A stretch of 64,000 nt of DNA from Hysterangium stoloniferum (GCA_015178975.1 WHVD01000168.1:62001-126000); one strand, 5' to 3'; positions 1-11,119 are shown, numbered from the stretch's first letter. Notes: generated from the sequence alone by a model not told the origin. Numbers and translations are program-made.

Positions 1-9
1 AATGGGCCC

Positions 10-288
10 TTAATTACAATGATGAAGTAAAAGCACATCCCAGCAGGGCTTGGCACCCTGTATAGGCTCAGCAAAATCCCACTCAGTCCTCGAAAGGGTT
101 GAAAGGATCAATGCATGAGCAAGAGTATCATTGGAGTGCCAGTTTTGGAGAGCAATGGGTTCAGAAGGGCCTGGGGAGGTGGTGGTGCCAAGGGCATAAG
201 AAATAAGACCAGTAATGGTAAGATAGTGTTTTGCATTGCAATACCACTCAGAGTAATTACCCTCAGCTTTATCAAGCTTGGTCTCCAT
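10..288 (-). pseudogene. Ty1/copia Gag N-terminal fragment
   Basis: The minus frame reads METKLDKAEGNYSEW and continues through an ALQNWHSND block and a CWDVL block. This is the layout of the N-terminal Gag domain of fungal Ty1/copia elements (UBN2/DUF4219-like), which packages element RNA. A TAA stop ends the frame at HHCN just before the window edge, where related Gags normally continue, so the gene is probably broken as well as cut by the window. It lies about 140 bp downstream of a primer-binding site at 429-439 on the same strand, as expected for the first gene of a copia element. The rest of the element lies outside the window. Confidence 0.7.
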
Positions 289-428
289 ATAAATGATAGA
301 TATTCACAAAAGAGGGACTGATGGGATATGAGAAGTTGACAAGGGGGTGATGCCGGTAGACATTGTAGGCAGTGACTAAAAAATGGATGCCAAAAGAAAA
401 AGTGTAATGAAGGGACTTCAATACAATA

Positions 429-439
429 GGCCCATAACC
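429..439 (-). other. Copia primer-binding site, half-tRNA type
   Basis: On the minus strand this reads GGTTATGGGCC directly after an LTR end in AACA. It is complementary to the anticodon stem-loop of eukaryotic initiator tRNA-Met (GGCCCATAACC, anticodon CAU), not to a tRNA 3' end. Drosophila copia is known to prime from such an internal tRNA fragment. The same motif recurs next to other copia LTRs at 28477, 49643 and 54089. Confidence 0.75.
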
Positions 440-677
440 TGTTAAAAATAAATCCCTAGAATATATCTCAGTCTCATATGATAGTACAATGGACTAACTA
501 AGTACCTAGAATATATCTAATACATTTGTGATTAATATAAGAGTCAGTTGATATAGGAGAATATTAGCTTACCTCAGGCTTGTATGATAGTACAACAGAC
601 TGAGGTAAAACTATGGTATCTGCATGATATATATATGAAAGATGAACAATAGGTAGATGAGTGGCACAGAGGTGAGA
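440..677 (-). repeat. 5' LTR of copia element 1, partial
   Basis: The LTR abuts the primer-binding site and, read on the plus strand, begins TGTTAAAAAT. It contains an imperfect hairpin ACCTCAG...CTGAGGT (571-606) and two variants of TATGATAGTACAA. Its outer end is not resolved because a family B LTR is inserted at 678; it probably resumes at 1330. Confidence 0.5.
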
Positions 678-1324
678 TGTTACGACCCATGTGCTTGGCA
701 CACCATCGGACCCAATCAGACCTCATGCAAAACTCCAATCGCTTGCAAACCATCAGTATTCCAACTAACCCCATTAAGCACCTTCATTGTTCCCAATTAG
801 TATTTCCGTCCACCCTTTATCCTATACAACCAGCTTACACCTTTTCCGCCCCTGTAGTAGTCTACATCCATATTTGTAATGTTCCATCTATCGCTCTCTG
901 TTTTCGCGTCACTCTACATATATGTAGTTCCATCTGCTCCATTAGTAATTTCCTTTGTTCTGTTTTCATTTGGATAAGTGCCAGTTTTCTGTATATATGC
1001 CGTTCATGTATCATAATATTAGGACAATCAGAATATCGACTCAGAACACTTGTATACCTCTCATAGTTCCGCTCTAAGTATTCCACTCCCACCCTTGCTT
1101 GCACTCACTCATTCTAGGTCTCCAACCTCATGACCCACTACTACCCTTCAGCTTCCAATTGGTGACTTACTGAGAGGACTATACAACAGGATAAGTTTCC
1201 ACCCACCTGAAATTTAAGGACACCTGACAGTAACTTGTGAGGGCACAGCACATAAGCTGAAGCCAAGTCCTTCCGATCAGTCCCCATCAGCCTACCAATA
1301 TTAGTCAGTTTTCAGTTCTTAACA
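678..1324 (-). repeat. Solo LTR, family B
   Basis: Plus-strand ends are TGTTACGACC and TTCTTAACA, flanked by a perfect 5-bp TSD, TGAGA, at 673-677 and 1325-1329. The right 150 bp (about 1180-1324) is nearly identical, in reverse complement, to the start of the LTRs at 55800 and 61039, including the shared box AAGCTGAAGCCAAGT. The left part is more diverged. No internal element sequence is present, so it is a solo LTR. The open frame on the plus strand at 677-1066 is LTR sequence, not a gene. Confidence 0.8.
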
Positions 1325-1329
1325 TGAGA

Positions 1330-2716
1330 CATGGGAACAAGGGGAATAACAGCACAACAAAGGGTGTGCTATTTTTGTTCCTTTGTTACCATTGTTCACT
1401 TGATCCTGGTAACAGTTGACCCTGATCCATATATCCATATGTGCGGTGTCTTTGTTCCTCAACAGTATCAAGCTTCACCACTCCAATTGGGGTCTCATCG
1501 CATGTCTCGCAGTTAACTCTCCTCTGATTCATATTCAACCATCCAATCCACAGCATCTCAGGTGCTCAGCAATGCTCTCCAGTGAGTTGATTGTTGGCCA
1601 TTAAGCGGAACATGGCCTTGTCATGCTCTTGGGCCTCAGGAGTCGCTTTTTGTAATCACTCGGTCATGCCATAGGTTTTTGTGATTGCATTATGAGTCCA
1701 AATGTTAGCGGGATCCTCACTATAACACCTCTTTTCACAATACATTTACTTTCTATAGATTGTGGATTCGTATATTCTAAGAATGCTTTATGGCACAACG
1801 TTGCCCATTTATCGAGTAGGGATTCGGGGCCTATCGCTGTAGTACTGCTGACAATACTCGCCCTAAAGAACTGGTGTCCAGAAGGCCCGCAATGCATCCT
1901 GGACCATCTATTGTCTCATCATAAAAGTAAATGGATCGCTGAGGAAGGCTGAGTATAGATAACCAGTTCCCGGTCGTTGATCCGAGGAATTGGTTCAATA
2001 ATGTGGGTGTCGATGAGTGCCAAAGTAGTGTTGTGTCTTTAAGAGAAATAAGTCAGGTGGTGAAAAACGAAGCTTTATTCTTCAACAGATGTGCGTCTGG
2101 TGGTCGTACGAAGTAGGTTCTTAGTTGACGATTGGTTAGCAGATTGCGAGGATGAAGACCACTGGGTCTGCGAGGGGGCTATGGGAAAGTGCCGCGCAGG
2201 GTGTCGCGACTGCCGCAAACACCTCAAGATACCCTTAAATGCACTTAACTAGTATAAGATAGATATAGTTTGTATATATTCTTCATAACATATCAATCTG
2301 CCTACTGGGGCTCTGCTAATTTACTTTAAGACTGTTTTTAATGTTTAAAATTGCGAATTAGCCCCTTTTTTAAGAGAATATATCATTTTAAACTGGTATT
2401 TTGAGTATTACCATTCAAAATATAGCTATGTTTTAGTTTGAAGCCAAAATGTATATTCGCGGGAATTGTCCACTTTTCGGGGCACCCCTCACAGTAGCAG
2501 TGCGCGGCAATGATACTCAAGCGGGCTCTGTGGACTGTTCCTTTTAGTGGGTATAAACTTGAAGTTGAGAGGGCTCCATAGCGCCCAGCTACATGCGAGG
2601 GAAGTTGATACCTAATAGTGCGTTTTGATCGTCGTCAGATAGGCCCATAACATACTTTCAGTTGGTGATACCATAGCAGGGTTAGAAACCGAGTAAGGGA
2701 ATATACTAGTGGGCTC
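1330..2716. other. No recognisable gene
   Basis: The first part may be the remainder of the copia 1 LTR interrupted at 678. Short open frames (for example 1664-1952) show no motif I recognise. A 22-bp box at 2176-2197 is repeated with two changes at 8506-8527. The bases from about 2230 to 2470 are AT-rich. Confidence 0.4.
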
Positions 2717-3096
2717 ACTGATATTGTAACAATAACAGTAGTATTCTGCTGTAATGATCTGATGGAAACTACAAATACTGAGTGATGGGTAGCCAGGGAA
2801 GGAAAATTGGTTAAGTAAGAAATTCCGGTCGCACTATCTTTCTGGTACTGTTTCAGAAGACCAGCGAGGCGATTTTCACTTATCGTGTGCTCATAATCCT
2901 TCTCGGCATCACTAATTTCTTTGACAACGCTCTCTACCGTGACGCCTTCATTAGTTTGCATTTTAAAGCTACAGACTACTGTACGAGCAGGGACAGGAAA
3001 CACGTAGTACGCTTCGGCCAGCATAATACGCCCGTTGTGGATATAGGTTTGAGAAAGGGTCGTACGTGAAGAGACGTCCGTGATGAATATGTGAGC
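2717..3096 (-). pseudogene. VIT-domain (vault/inter-alpha-trypsin) gene fragment
   Basis: Read on the minus strand, an exon from about 3096 gives a segment with SRTTLSQTY, then YYVFPVPARTVVCSF, then VVKEISDAEKDYE and AGLLKQ. This is the order of conserved blocks in VIT domains, which in fungi usually precede a von Willebrand A domain. A probable 57-nt intron (plus positions 2778-2834, GT...AG on the minus strand) joins the frame to FVVSIRSLQQNTTVIVTIS, the second half of the same domain. Homology stops near 2717 and no VWA domain follows. I see no upstream exons with certainty. Likely a truncated host-gene copy rather than a working gene. Confidence 0.6.
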
Positions 3097-4147
3097 TGCT
3101 AGAAACGCGAATGGCAGTCAAGTTGCGTTGCCATCATTGGCTGTGGAGACTATTCCTGACGCATGAGGGATTGCATGGTAAGTATGGCACGAGTGAGGGG
3201 GCTCAGTGTATAGCCTTCCGTGCGTTGGTAGACAAGTCATTCCTGACAACTATATAATGGTCCGAATAACGGTTCTAGGGCTAAGGGATACACGCTATGA
3301 AGTCTAGATGCCAACAGATAAGTCCGGAGTGTAAATATGAAGTGCCAGGTCAATTTTCAAGTCAATGGGTACGGAGTGAAGCGTGCAGAAAATCATTCAT
3401 CCAAAAGATAACGAGTGTTGGCATCTGGCTCGAGGGCGTGCTGCAACCGCATGGCTAAGACCAGCTTAAAAATGAATTCTTTGGGTCTTTATGAGAGATG
3501 GTCCAAGCATGCGGGTACTAAGCTTTAAGGAGTTATTAGAACCATACACCATGCTTCCTAAACAATGGCCATGTATTGTGACGGTAGTCATAATAAATTT
3601 CAAGTTTGCAACAATGGCTGTGAGAGAACGCTGCTGGTCAATGGTATGTTATTCGAGCTTGAGGGAATTGTTTGGTCGTCATCTCACTTGAGTAGCGTAG
3701 GGTGAGTAAGTTTGATTGCTAGTGGAATACCAAAAGTTATGAAATGGCCGAAAACAGAAATAAGCAGGAATCCATTCAGAGGACTGAAACCTGCACCAGT
3801 CCGTTAGGATTATTTCGAGTGTTAAAACCAGTGGTAGTTCTGTTCCCTTACTAGAAGACAAAAAAATGAACGTGATGGCGAAAGAGTGCCTGCTTCACGT
3901 CCCATTCAGGTATCCGTAGACTCCTCTCGCATATGCTGCTGACAGGATGGTTTCCTTCCAGGAATACCATTTGTTTCCATCAAATATTTCGTCTGATGCA
4001 AGATGAAAAGGGTGTGGTTGGGAGAACATTATTTCTAGGATTGGTCGGGGTGAGCTGAATCGGGGTCAGGACTTGTTAGGTACTTTCAGCCATCAGTCAG
4101 CGTTGGATTCATTGGTGTTAATTCTGTTGTTTTTAGTATTTTGGGAT
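3097..4147. other. No recognisable gene
   Basis: Earlier exons of the VIT gene would be expected here on the minus strand, but I cannot identify any. The open frames of 60-66 codons (3491-3691, 3679-3861) carry no recognised motif. Confidence 0.4.
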
Positions 4148-4160
4148 GGGGCCCATAACC
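4148..4160 (-). other. Isolated copia-type primer-binding motif
   Basis: GGGGCCCATAACC followed by TGTGATTCCCC matches the primer-binding site plus LTR junction seen in three other places in the window. No paired LTR or gag was found, so this may be the scar of a deleted element at the start of the Crypton-like region. Confidence 0.4.
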
Positions 4161-4229
4161 TGTGATTCCCCAGCCCTGATGTCTATTCGTGTACTCACAA
4201 ATATAACCCAGGTCCACCTCATGTTCGGC

Positions 4230-6221
4230 CGAACAGTCAACAAGCCTATGGCAGGCCAAGGCCTTCCTCGACGCCGCTTCTGGAAGCAGCAGCAAGCAAG
4301 CACACCTGGCAAAACGAGCCATGCCAACCATCATGGAAGACATGGGGTTTGTATCAACACCTTCTCCTCTCGACATGATTCCCTCAATGCCAACGTGAAC
4401 AGGGTGTCTGCTGACCACATTGATGCAGTCTGGCATTGGGTGGAACGCTCGCCGCGAAGTATATGGCAGCAAGATCCCGAAACAGGTGGGCTCCGTGACA
4501 AGCGCTGCTGAAGTCCTCGTTGACGCCTCTTTACTTTCAGGCTGTTACCGCGTTGGCTAGGTTCTATGTTGGCGAGACATACAGGGTACCTTGGGCGGAG
4601 GTTCCAGTTCCTGGCTCATTGACAAAGAAGATCTTCCCCTTCATTGAGGAAACACTGGCTACTCTCAGGTCAAAGGGCTGTCAAAATCAAGGGACCATCA
4701 ACTTTCTGGAACTCCTCCAGTAGTTGCAACCTTTTTTCTGGCGCGTGGGTCCCATCCCGGCTTCCTGGTGTATCCCTGTTCTTAACTCATCCTCCCCCTA
4801 GGCGATGGCTGCAATCCATGCTCGATTTCCCAAGGCAGCCTTCGTGAAACGTATCCAGGTCGTTCGTCACCTCGACACTCGGCATCCTTCAGCCAATGGC
4901 CAGAGGTGGTTTGTGCGGCTGACGACGCATGCGATGCTGATGTTCAACTCAGCATGACGTTTCGTGAGGCAGAGACTCGAAACGCCTTCTTGCATTGTCT
5001 GCACGTCTTTGGAAGACGGAAGAGGTGACGAGGGCTAACCGGGAGCACTTGTCAGTCATCAGTCGACGCACTGAGCAGTTTTCGCCTTCAAAACCTTGAG
5101 CGTCGGCTCGACACCTTCCAGCAGTGGTGGCGTCCCCTAACCTCCCATTCGCTTCTTTCCATATGGCTCGTTTCCCATGTCAATGCCGCCAGAATACCCT
5201 GCACAGTTTCCTTTACCACCCCAGTTTTTCGTTCCAATGACATCTTCAGTGTCAATCCCGTTGCAGCACTCAATCTCGTCCGCTTCATCTCAACCGTCTC
5301 TCGGAACATCAGCTCGAAGCCCATTGCTCACGCCATCCCCTGCTCTCCCGCCTTATCACCCTGTCATCCCCCGATACCTCGCTCCTCATCACCACCTCTA
5401 GCAATCCTGAAAAAAACTACTAGTACTCCACCGTCATCCCCTACCACTACCATGTCCACACAGACCGCTAGCTACAGTTCCCCTTCTACCCCGAGCCGGT
5501 CTGTACCACATGTTGTACACATCCTACCCACCCAGGGTTCACGGCTTGCGAGCCGAGCCCCAGAATCTCTGATACCTTATGTTGTCACCCGCACGGAGGA
5601 ACAGATCTTCTATGTCCTTCCTCTGATACCATGCATCCCTGTCCAACATCAAGTCAGGAGCAGCCGCGATCTCATCCTGCCTCCGCCAGAGGCCTTTTCT
5701 ACCCTCGGTGCATCTCTTGCATCTGTGCCACCCACCTACCCTCCGTTTCACACCCATAACTATACCAGGAACGGCGTGCTTTTGTTGGTTCAACAGCCGC
5801 TTCTTTTGTGGCCCAGTTATGGGCCCAAAAAACCTGGGCGAATATCCCGACATCGCGACACTGGTGAGCATGGGAGGATGGTACGTCGGTCGAGGGTGTG
5901 AGCTACACGCTGCCACCGAGACTGATTAATGAACGGTGGGGCAATTGTCCAGGGTGGCGAGCGAGACGGCGACCGCAAGGGGAACAGCTGGTGAGTGTCC
6001 TTATGTGAGGAAAACACTAAACCGTGACCATATTTTACTGCAGGCCCGAACTGTGTGGGCGAAATGTCATTTCTGTATCACAAGGATCAATGCCCACAAG
6101 GCCGCGGGACATACGATCGATCAGACGCTAGAGAAGCGAGAGGTCTGTAAATCAGTTTCACAAATCATTTCAGGAAAAGAAGCCAAAGAAACGAGCAATT
6201 GAGGCTGTTCAAAACCAGTAA
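4230..6221 (+). pseudogene. Crypton-like / GCR1_C-domain protein, degenerate
   Basis: Pieces of one intron-containing gene can be followed. An SADHIDAVWHW segment leads to an intron at 4486-4540 (55 nt). Next come AVTALARFYVGETYRVPW and IFPFIEETL, then NFLELLQ, a TAG stop and LQPFFWR. A second intron lies at 4745-4801, followed by AAIHARFPKAAFVKR. This resembles the C-terminal half of Ndc10-like DNA-binding regions found in fungal Cryptons. A Ser/Pro/Gln-rich linker follows (about 5160-5700), then GPKNLGEYPDIATL, LPPRLINERWGN, a third intron at 5991-6043 (53 nt), and a lysine-rich end KKPKKRAIEAV before TAA. The last part fits a GCR1_C domain. Frameshifts (for example near 4930 and 5900) and stops disable it. 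No tyrosine-recombinase catalytic box was found, so Crypton origin is inferred. Confidence 0.6.
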
Positions 6222-6695
6222 ACTTAGTTCTCCTCGTGTGCTGTCCTTTTGATGAGCAAGGAAGTGTGTACAGATTGCACAGCTATAGGTAAGGCATCCT
6301 CAACGCATTCTACAGGGGCTGATGAAATGTCCGATTGAAAAGATCATACTCTTCTTCGAACGTTTAGAATGAACATCTCGGTATCAACATGCGGCTTCCT
6401 TCGAACGAAAAATGTCATTTCCGGACTGTGATTGAACAGAATGGCTCTCTCGATCACGAGTCAATACGAGCCAATGCTCTCAGCCAATTCAATTGCTGAT
6501 CACAATGCTGAACATTACAATGGTCAGTTCAGTCAGACATAATGAAGCAAAATGTTGTTGTTTGGAACAATCTTCGGTCAATTCAATCATTCAACAAACG
6601 AATTTATTTCGATTGAGGGAGCCTTTCTATACTAACCCTTTGTCATGACATTTAATCATATCAAGGGTCAACTAATGCTACCTCATGAAGATGAG
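6222..6695. other. No recognisable gene
   Basis: Intergenic sequence after the Crypton-like pseudogene; no open frame with a recognised motif. Confidence 0.4.
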
Positions 6696-6822
6696 TTCGA
6701 ACCGGGTTCGAACCTGAACCGAACCTGAATCTAGGTTCAGGTTCGAAAGTTCAGGCAATCGACAGAACCGGACCTTGGGTTCAGAGAAATATGTCAGAGA
6801 ACCGGGCTGAACCGGACTTTGA
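6696..6822. repeat. GGTTC/GAACC-rich degenerate repeat
   Basis: Within about 125 bp the words GAACC, GGTTC and ACCGGA recur many times in both orientations, with partial self-complementarity such as GAACCTGAA...AGGTTCAGGTTC. It looks like a degenerate short tandem repeat able to fold on itself. Confidence 0.6.
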
Positions 6823-6914
6823 CACCACTAGACTCCACAGCCAGTGGACACCCTCCCATGTCAAGACAGAGGTATAGGAGGGGGACTCCTTATCTCGTTT
6901 TGTATAGTGGCAAG

Positions 6915-7345
6915 GCCGCGTGCCGTACCGTACACGAGTTACCCCCGTATATCATCAGATGGAATGTGATATAAATCGTGATTATATTGATGAATCGACA
7001 ATATATATTTGGTTGTGGTGAAAATGACCTTGCTATGATATGCCATGAGCTTGAACTGGCAACCAGAGACCATCCATGCGCCGAATCTCCCGGTCAAACA
7101 GCACCTGAGAGACTTGCCCACACAGCAATTCAACACGCCACACGTACTGTCGCTCCTGTACTTGTTCGTCCATAGTAGAGCAGCATTTATTGAATTTTCT
7201 TTTGGTTAATTATGCCGTACCGACCCGTTTACGGCCGTATTTTCGCCCGTACCGTACCGTCACCATGATTTCATTTTTCTTTACGGTACGGGTGATGGCC
7301 CCTTTCATACCATATTTCACCCGTACGTATACGCCCGTAAACCGT
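6915..7345. repeat. CGTACCG-type degenerate minisatellite
   Basis: The words GTACCG, CCGTAC and ACGGTACGG recur, densest at 7205-7345, with both orientations present. No coding content. Confidence 0.6.
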
Positions 7346-7880
7346 AACGGTACGGTGCGCAGCCCTACACGGTGTGTCGTGGCCGCGAAATGGAAGTACT
7401 GAATGAACTGATTATTGGCACGGAGGCGTTGCAGTGTCTGTCAGAGTAGCAGCAGGGGTGTCTGCGTCGATAATAGAGTTAGGCCTGCCTCGGTGCACAG
7501 CTGGAATGGGCTGGTACCTCGCTACGGACATTCCTTGGGATAGTCAATATGATCCATTTAGTTCGTGCATGTCCATTCGTCCTGCAACGACTTTAGATGC
7601 AGATAGGTAGTGTGACTATCCACACGGGACGGTTGCATATCGTCCACGACAATGAGGGACAATGAAGGGACAGTGAGTAGAGAATTTGTGGATATACGCA
7701 TACATAAGCTGGTACAACCGGAATTAGACTCATCGCCAGCAGAACATTTCCTACAGCCACGATAACATACATTCTTGATACGGCCCAAAACGACGGTCAT
7801 AATATCAGAAGTAGAATCTATACCACTCAGGATGAGTTAGAAGTGGCCAATAGTGAATATACTGTAGTCACTTCTTATAT
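7346..7880. other. No recognisable gene
   Basis: A minus-strand frame of 80 codons at 7558-7800 contains a Cys cluster (CYRGCRKC) but I cannot assign it to a family. It lies just downstream, in minus-strand direction, of the gene at 7881-8432. Confidence 0.35.
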
Positions 7881-8432
7881 TTATAGTGCTGCTGCCATTT
7901 CTTTGACATCATTGGTAACCGCCATGAACCCCTGATACCCATCCTCCGTCGTAATGTCCGTATCCCACCTCTCTGCTGGAACTGTGTCGATCATGTAATC
8001 GGTAGACGGCGCAACGTAATTGGGATCTACACGGCCGGTTGCTTTGTCCATGCAATAAAACGCAAGCCTTTGTCCCATGACACTGATCCCGTGAAGCCTA
8101 GGTGTGGGGGTGACATTGTAAAGGGCACGAAATCTGGCCCTCATCTGCGCGTCTGCGTCGACTCTGCTACAGATGTGGTCGAGATGGAGAGGGGTTTTAA
8201 TTTCAAGGAAGAAGATGGGCAGATCGTTCACTTCGACGACGTAGGTAACGACGAAGTCGATAGTAGGCACACCGACAGCCTGGGGAAGGGGGTACTGTGG
8301 CTCAATGGTAAAAGTATCATCGGTGAAGCAGACTTTATTGAGGATCTTGTCGAACACCCCATAGTACTAGTTTTCGATGGTCGTGTTGTGCGGGATGCGA
8401 GCGAATTGGTCCAGTATGCGTTGAGGCAACAT
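7881..8432 (-). pseudogene. EIK-motif (possible PD-(D/E)XK-like) protein with one internal stop
   Basis: From an ATG at 8432 the frame runs about 183 codons to TAA at 7881, broken only by one TAG at 8367-8369 after about 21 codons. The rest is open. After the stop it reads GVFDKILNKVCF and TIDFVVTYVVEV, then FFLEIKTPLHLDH. An acidic residue in a beta-strand context followed by LEIK is the pattern of PD-(D/E)XK nuclease-like folds. Later blocks are HGISVMGQRLAFY and PAERWDTDI. I recall similar proteins of this length as hypothetical, multi-copy families in agaricomycetes, but cannot name one. Codon quality is good and the stop is a single base change, so it is a recent pseudogene or a sequencing or read-through case. 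Nuclease activity is inference. Confidence 0.6.
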
Positions 8433-8814
8433 GTTGATTGTTGATCGCTGATTTGGTCGAATCTGACGCAGATCGTTTCATCATTTCCAGTCGGAGATTA
8501 AAAACGGGCTATAGGAAAGTGCCGCACGACATGTTTCTTTTTTCAAAATAAGTAGATACTTCATCAATTTTTTGTTGGATCAACAAGCATGGAATAGTCA
8601 TGCGATGGCCGTATTCGGCTATACGGCTACACGGTCATACGGTCATGCAAAGGCCGCAATATGGCCTTACGGCGATATAAACACAGGTAACAATAGTCAT
8701 TTCGTACCCTTGTCTTGATATCATATATTTGTAAGATGTTTCTGATATATTATATGGATATTTCTCTTGGCTACTAGATAGTTTAAATACAAGACAATTT
8801 AGTTAGTATCACCT
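8433..8814. other. Upstream region of the EIK-motif gene, with CGGYCATA words
   Basis: Holds the repeated box at 8506-8527 and, at 8600-8680, a run of CGGTCATA/CGGCTATA words. No gene seen. Confidence 0.4.
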
Positions 8815-9211
8815 CAGCTATTTGGCATACTGCGCGCAAATACTGAGGTGAGATGGTTATCACTACTTTTATTTATCTTTCTTACTCATTTATTACCTAG
8901 TATTAATTGTTGTATCTAGGTAATCAATTCAGCTATTTGGCATACTGTGCGCAAATACTGAGGTGAGATAGTTATCACTACTTTTATTTATCTTTCTTAC
9001 TCATTTATTACCTAGTATTAATTGTTGTATCTAGGTAATCAATTCAGCTATTTGGCATACTGCGCGCAAATACTGAGGTGAGATAGTTATCACTACTTTT
9101 ATTTATCTTTCTTACTCATTTATTACCTAGTATTAATTGTTGTATCTAGGTAATCAATTCAGCTATTTGGCATACTGCGCGCAAATACTGAGTATTAATT
9201 GTTGTATCTAG
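8815..9211. repeat. 115-bp tandem repeat array, about 3.4 copies
   Basis: Unit landmarks TTTGGCATAC start at 8821, 8936, 9051 and 9166, exactly 115 bp apart. The last unit is cut by an internal deletion. Each unit contains two self-complementary parts: CACCTCAG...CTGAGGTG around a CGCGC core (first instance 8810-8850), and ATTACCTAG...CTAGGTAAT. Copies differ by only one or two bases, which indicates recent expansion or homogenisation. Confidence 0.9.
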
Positions 9212-9459
9212 ACTCTTAATGCTAATATTTTGTATTGGAAACTACCAAAATAAAATAATATTTGACATAAGATCATCAAAACATGAGCACTGTTACATCT
9301 AGTGTACAGTTTCCTGGTGAAATATACCACTTTAATTGGCACATCCCTGGTTTTAGCCCTTCCTCGAGTAATATATATGCTCAAATAAACTTATTAGAGT
9401 CTAAGATAACAAAATATAAATTTTAAATGACATGAGTTCTAGGTTTACACCAAAGACTT

Positions 9460-9491
9460 GCAGTTGCCTTCTTAATTAGGAAGGTAACTGC
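9460..9491. repeat. 32-bp near-perfect palindrome
   Basis: The arms GCAGTTGCCTTC and GAAGGTAACTGC are complementary apart from two mismatched pairs, centred on TAATTA. Possible hairpin or dimeric protein site; function unknown. Confidence 0.7.
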
Positions 9492-9612
9492 CACGACACT
9501 GAAAGAACTTTGCTTGTGGATGACAGAGGCTCTAAAAAATGTCAAATGCTATATGTGAAATGCTCTATAGTGTGCTATATGCTTTAAATGAAAATTATAT
9601 ACAGAAAACACA

Positions 9613-9633
9613 TTAGGGTTTAGGGTTTAGGGG
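9613..9633 (+). repeat. Interstitial telomere-like repeat
   Basis: About three units of TTTAGGG/TTAGGG in a row. Too short to be a chromosome end; it could mark a repaired break. Confidence 0.5.
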
Positions 9634-11050
9634 TTCATTCCAAGAGTAGGGAACAAAAAAATATGGACTCTGGTAATTAATATCCATATTATCCTGCATC
9701 TCCTAGGTTTGTTAATGGATTGCCCAAACCTGTTGGTATGATCTCACAAAAGACATGTGTGCAAATGCCAAGCAATCCAACTCTGCCATGGTCCACAATT
9801 GTGATTGTGATGTATTAGTCTTATTTTAACAAAATCTTCTTGAAAAAGGAGTCCAGTGCTCTATCAAAATGTGCAAATACTCAATTCATTGCAAGGTAAA
9901 ATAATTTAAGTATTTGATATTAATCAATGGCAGCCTAAATAGACTTAGAACCCCTGAAATTAAGAGTTTACTTGAATATATGCACCCTACTTTGCAAAGA
10001 AGGTTATGAGAGTGGTTTTTGCAAGCTGTTCTTTTTCTGTGAAAATACCTACTAAAATATGAATAACAATTCACTGATTCTGAAACTAGATTCAACTTCA
10101 ATTCTAGCTAGTTTATATATAATCTATACTATTTAACAAACAGTAAAACTATTTATCAATGGGTCAAAAGGTTAAATATGGAATAAAACAATATTCAGCT
10201 AATATATGCTCTGTTTCCACTAGCCAGCCTTACAGGGTCTACTGTGATAGTAACTTATCAGGATCTTAATTTAGCGCTTACAGCTCTTATATGAATCTTC
10301 TCAGTATTTATTTATGCCTAAAACTGGGTAGAAATTATAAATGTATTCCTAATCTCAATATAATCTAAGATAATTCTAAGAGGTGGCAAGGGGGTAGGAT
10401 TATTACCAGAAGCTCAAATAGAGGTGGCAAAGCTTCCAACAGCCCAACTAGGGATGGAATTTAACTGCTGCTGCAGTGACACAGATGTGGTGTAGTATGG
10501 GTTAAAATCAATTATATTTCAGTGGTGGAGCAGAGCTCCTTATATAGTTGCAATCTAAGACATGGATGAAAGTTCTAGCTACATGTTTTACCTATTTTTA
10601 GCTATTTTACCTGGAATATGCTGGAATATTCCAGGAGTTTCCATTCCCCTTCTGAGATAGCACATATGATTACCTAATATTCCCGTGCATTGTAAAAAAT
10701 TCACAAACTTCCTCAATGTTACAGCTGTTCCGGGTGCATAGTGTGGAGTTTGAAAATCAATAAAAAAATTCTGCTTTGGTCCCAAAAATAAATTGCCATG
10801 TTTGTAATTCCATAATCGGGAGAAAGTAAGATATAATACTTTGTATTCACCATATACATGTATATATATGGGGCAACACTATTCCTATACTCAGAATTTC
10901 TTATTTCCTGTTATTTAACATTTGGACCTCTTTCAAAGAATCACCTCCTCCACCACAATTACACACTTTTTTGGTTTGAAACTTGGGGAGGATAATATTG
11001 TATATTATACTGTATATAAAAGTATAAACAAGAATGGATGCCTATATAGG

Positions 11051-11119
11051 ATGGAATGTAGGTAAAGGCCAAACCTACACTAATGCAGCACACAAGTGTT
11101 GCTATTCCCTACATTCCAT
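11051..11119. repeat. Inverted repeat with 12-bp arms
   Basis: ATGGAATGTAGG (11051-11062) and CCTACATTCCAT (11108-11119) are perfectly complementary, with a 45-nt spacer. It lies next to the tRNA-like sequence at 11145-11215 and may belong to the same small element. Confidence 0.6.

Larger units (their letters stand above)
9212..11050. other. AT-rich, CpG-poor sequence without genes
   Basis: No coding motif on either strand. It contains a 32-bp imperfect palindrome (9460-9491) and a short telomere-like run (9613-9633). Confidence 0.5.

Noticed and set aside
2641-2651. AGGCCCATAAC, partial primer-site match
   Set aside because: Only about 10 nt match, the CCTG continuation is missing and no LTR or gag adjoins.
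5814-5826. GTTATGGGCCCA, 12-nt match to the tRNA-iMet half site
   Set aside because: It lies inside the coding part of the GCR1_C-like pseudogene (GPKNLGEY) and has no LTR beside it; taken as coincidence.
5452-5901. 149-codon Ser/Pro-rich frame as an independent gene
   Set aside because: It fits as the low-complexity linker of the Crypton-like pseudogene between recognised blocks.
8070-8444. 124-codon plus-strand frame
   Set aside because: Antisense shadow of the EIK-motif gene, which has the recognisable motifs.
8815-9211. CRISPR array
   Set aside because: Units are contiguous 115-bp tandem copies without unique spacers, and the sequence is fungal.
9613-9633. True telomere end
   Set aside because: Only about three units, with non-telomeric sequence on both sides.
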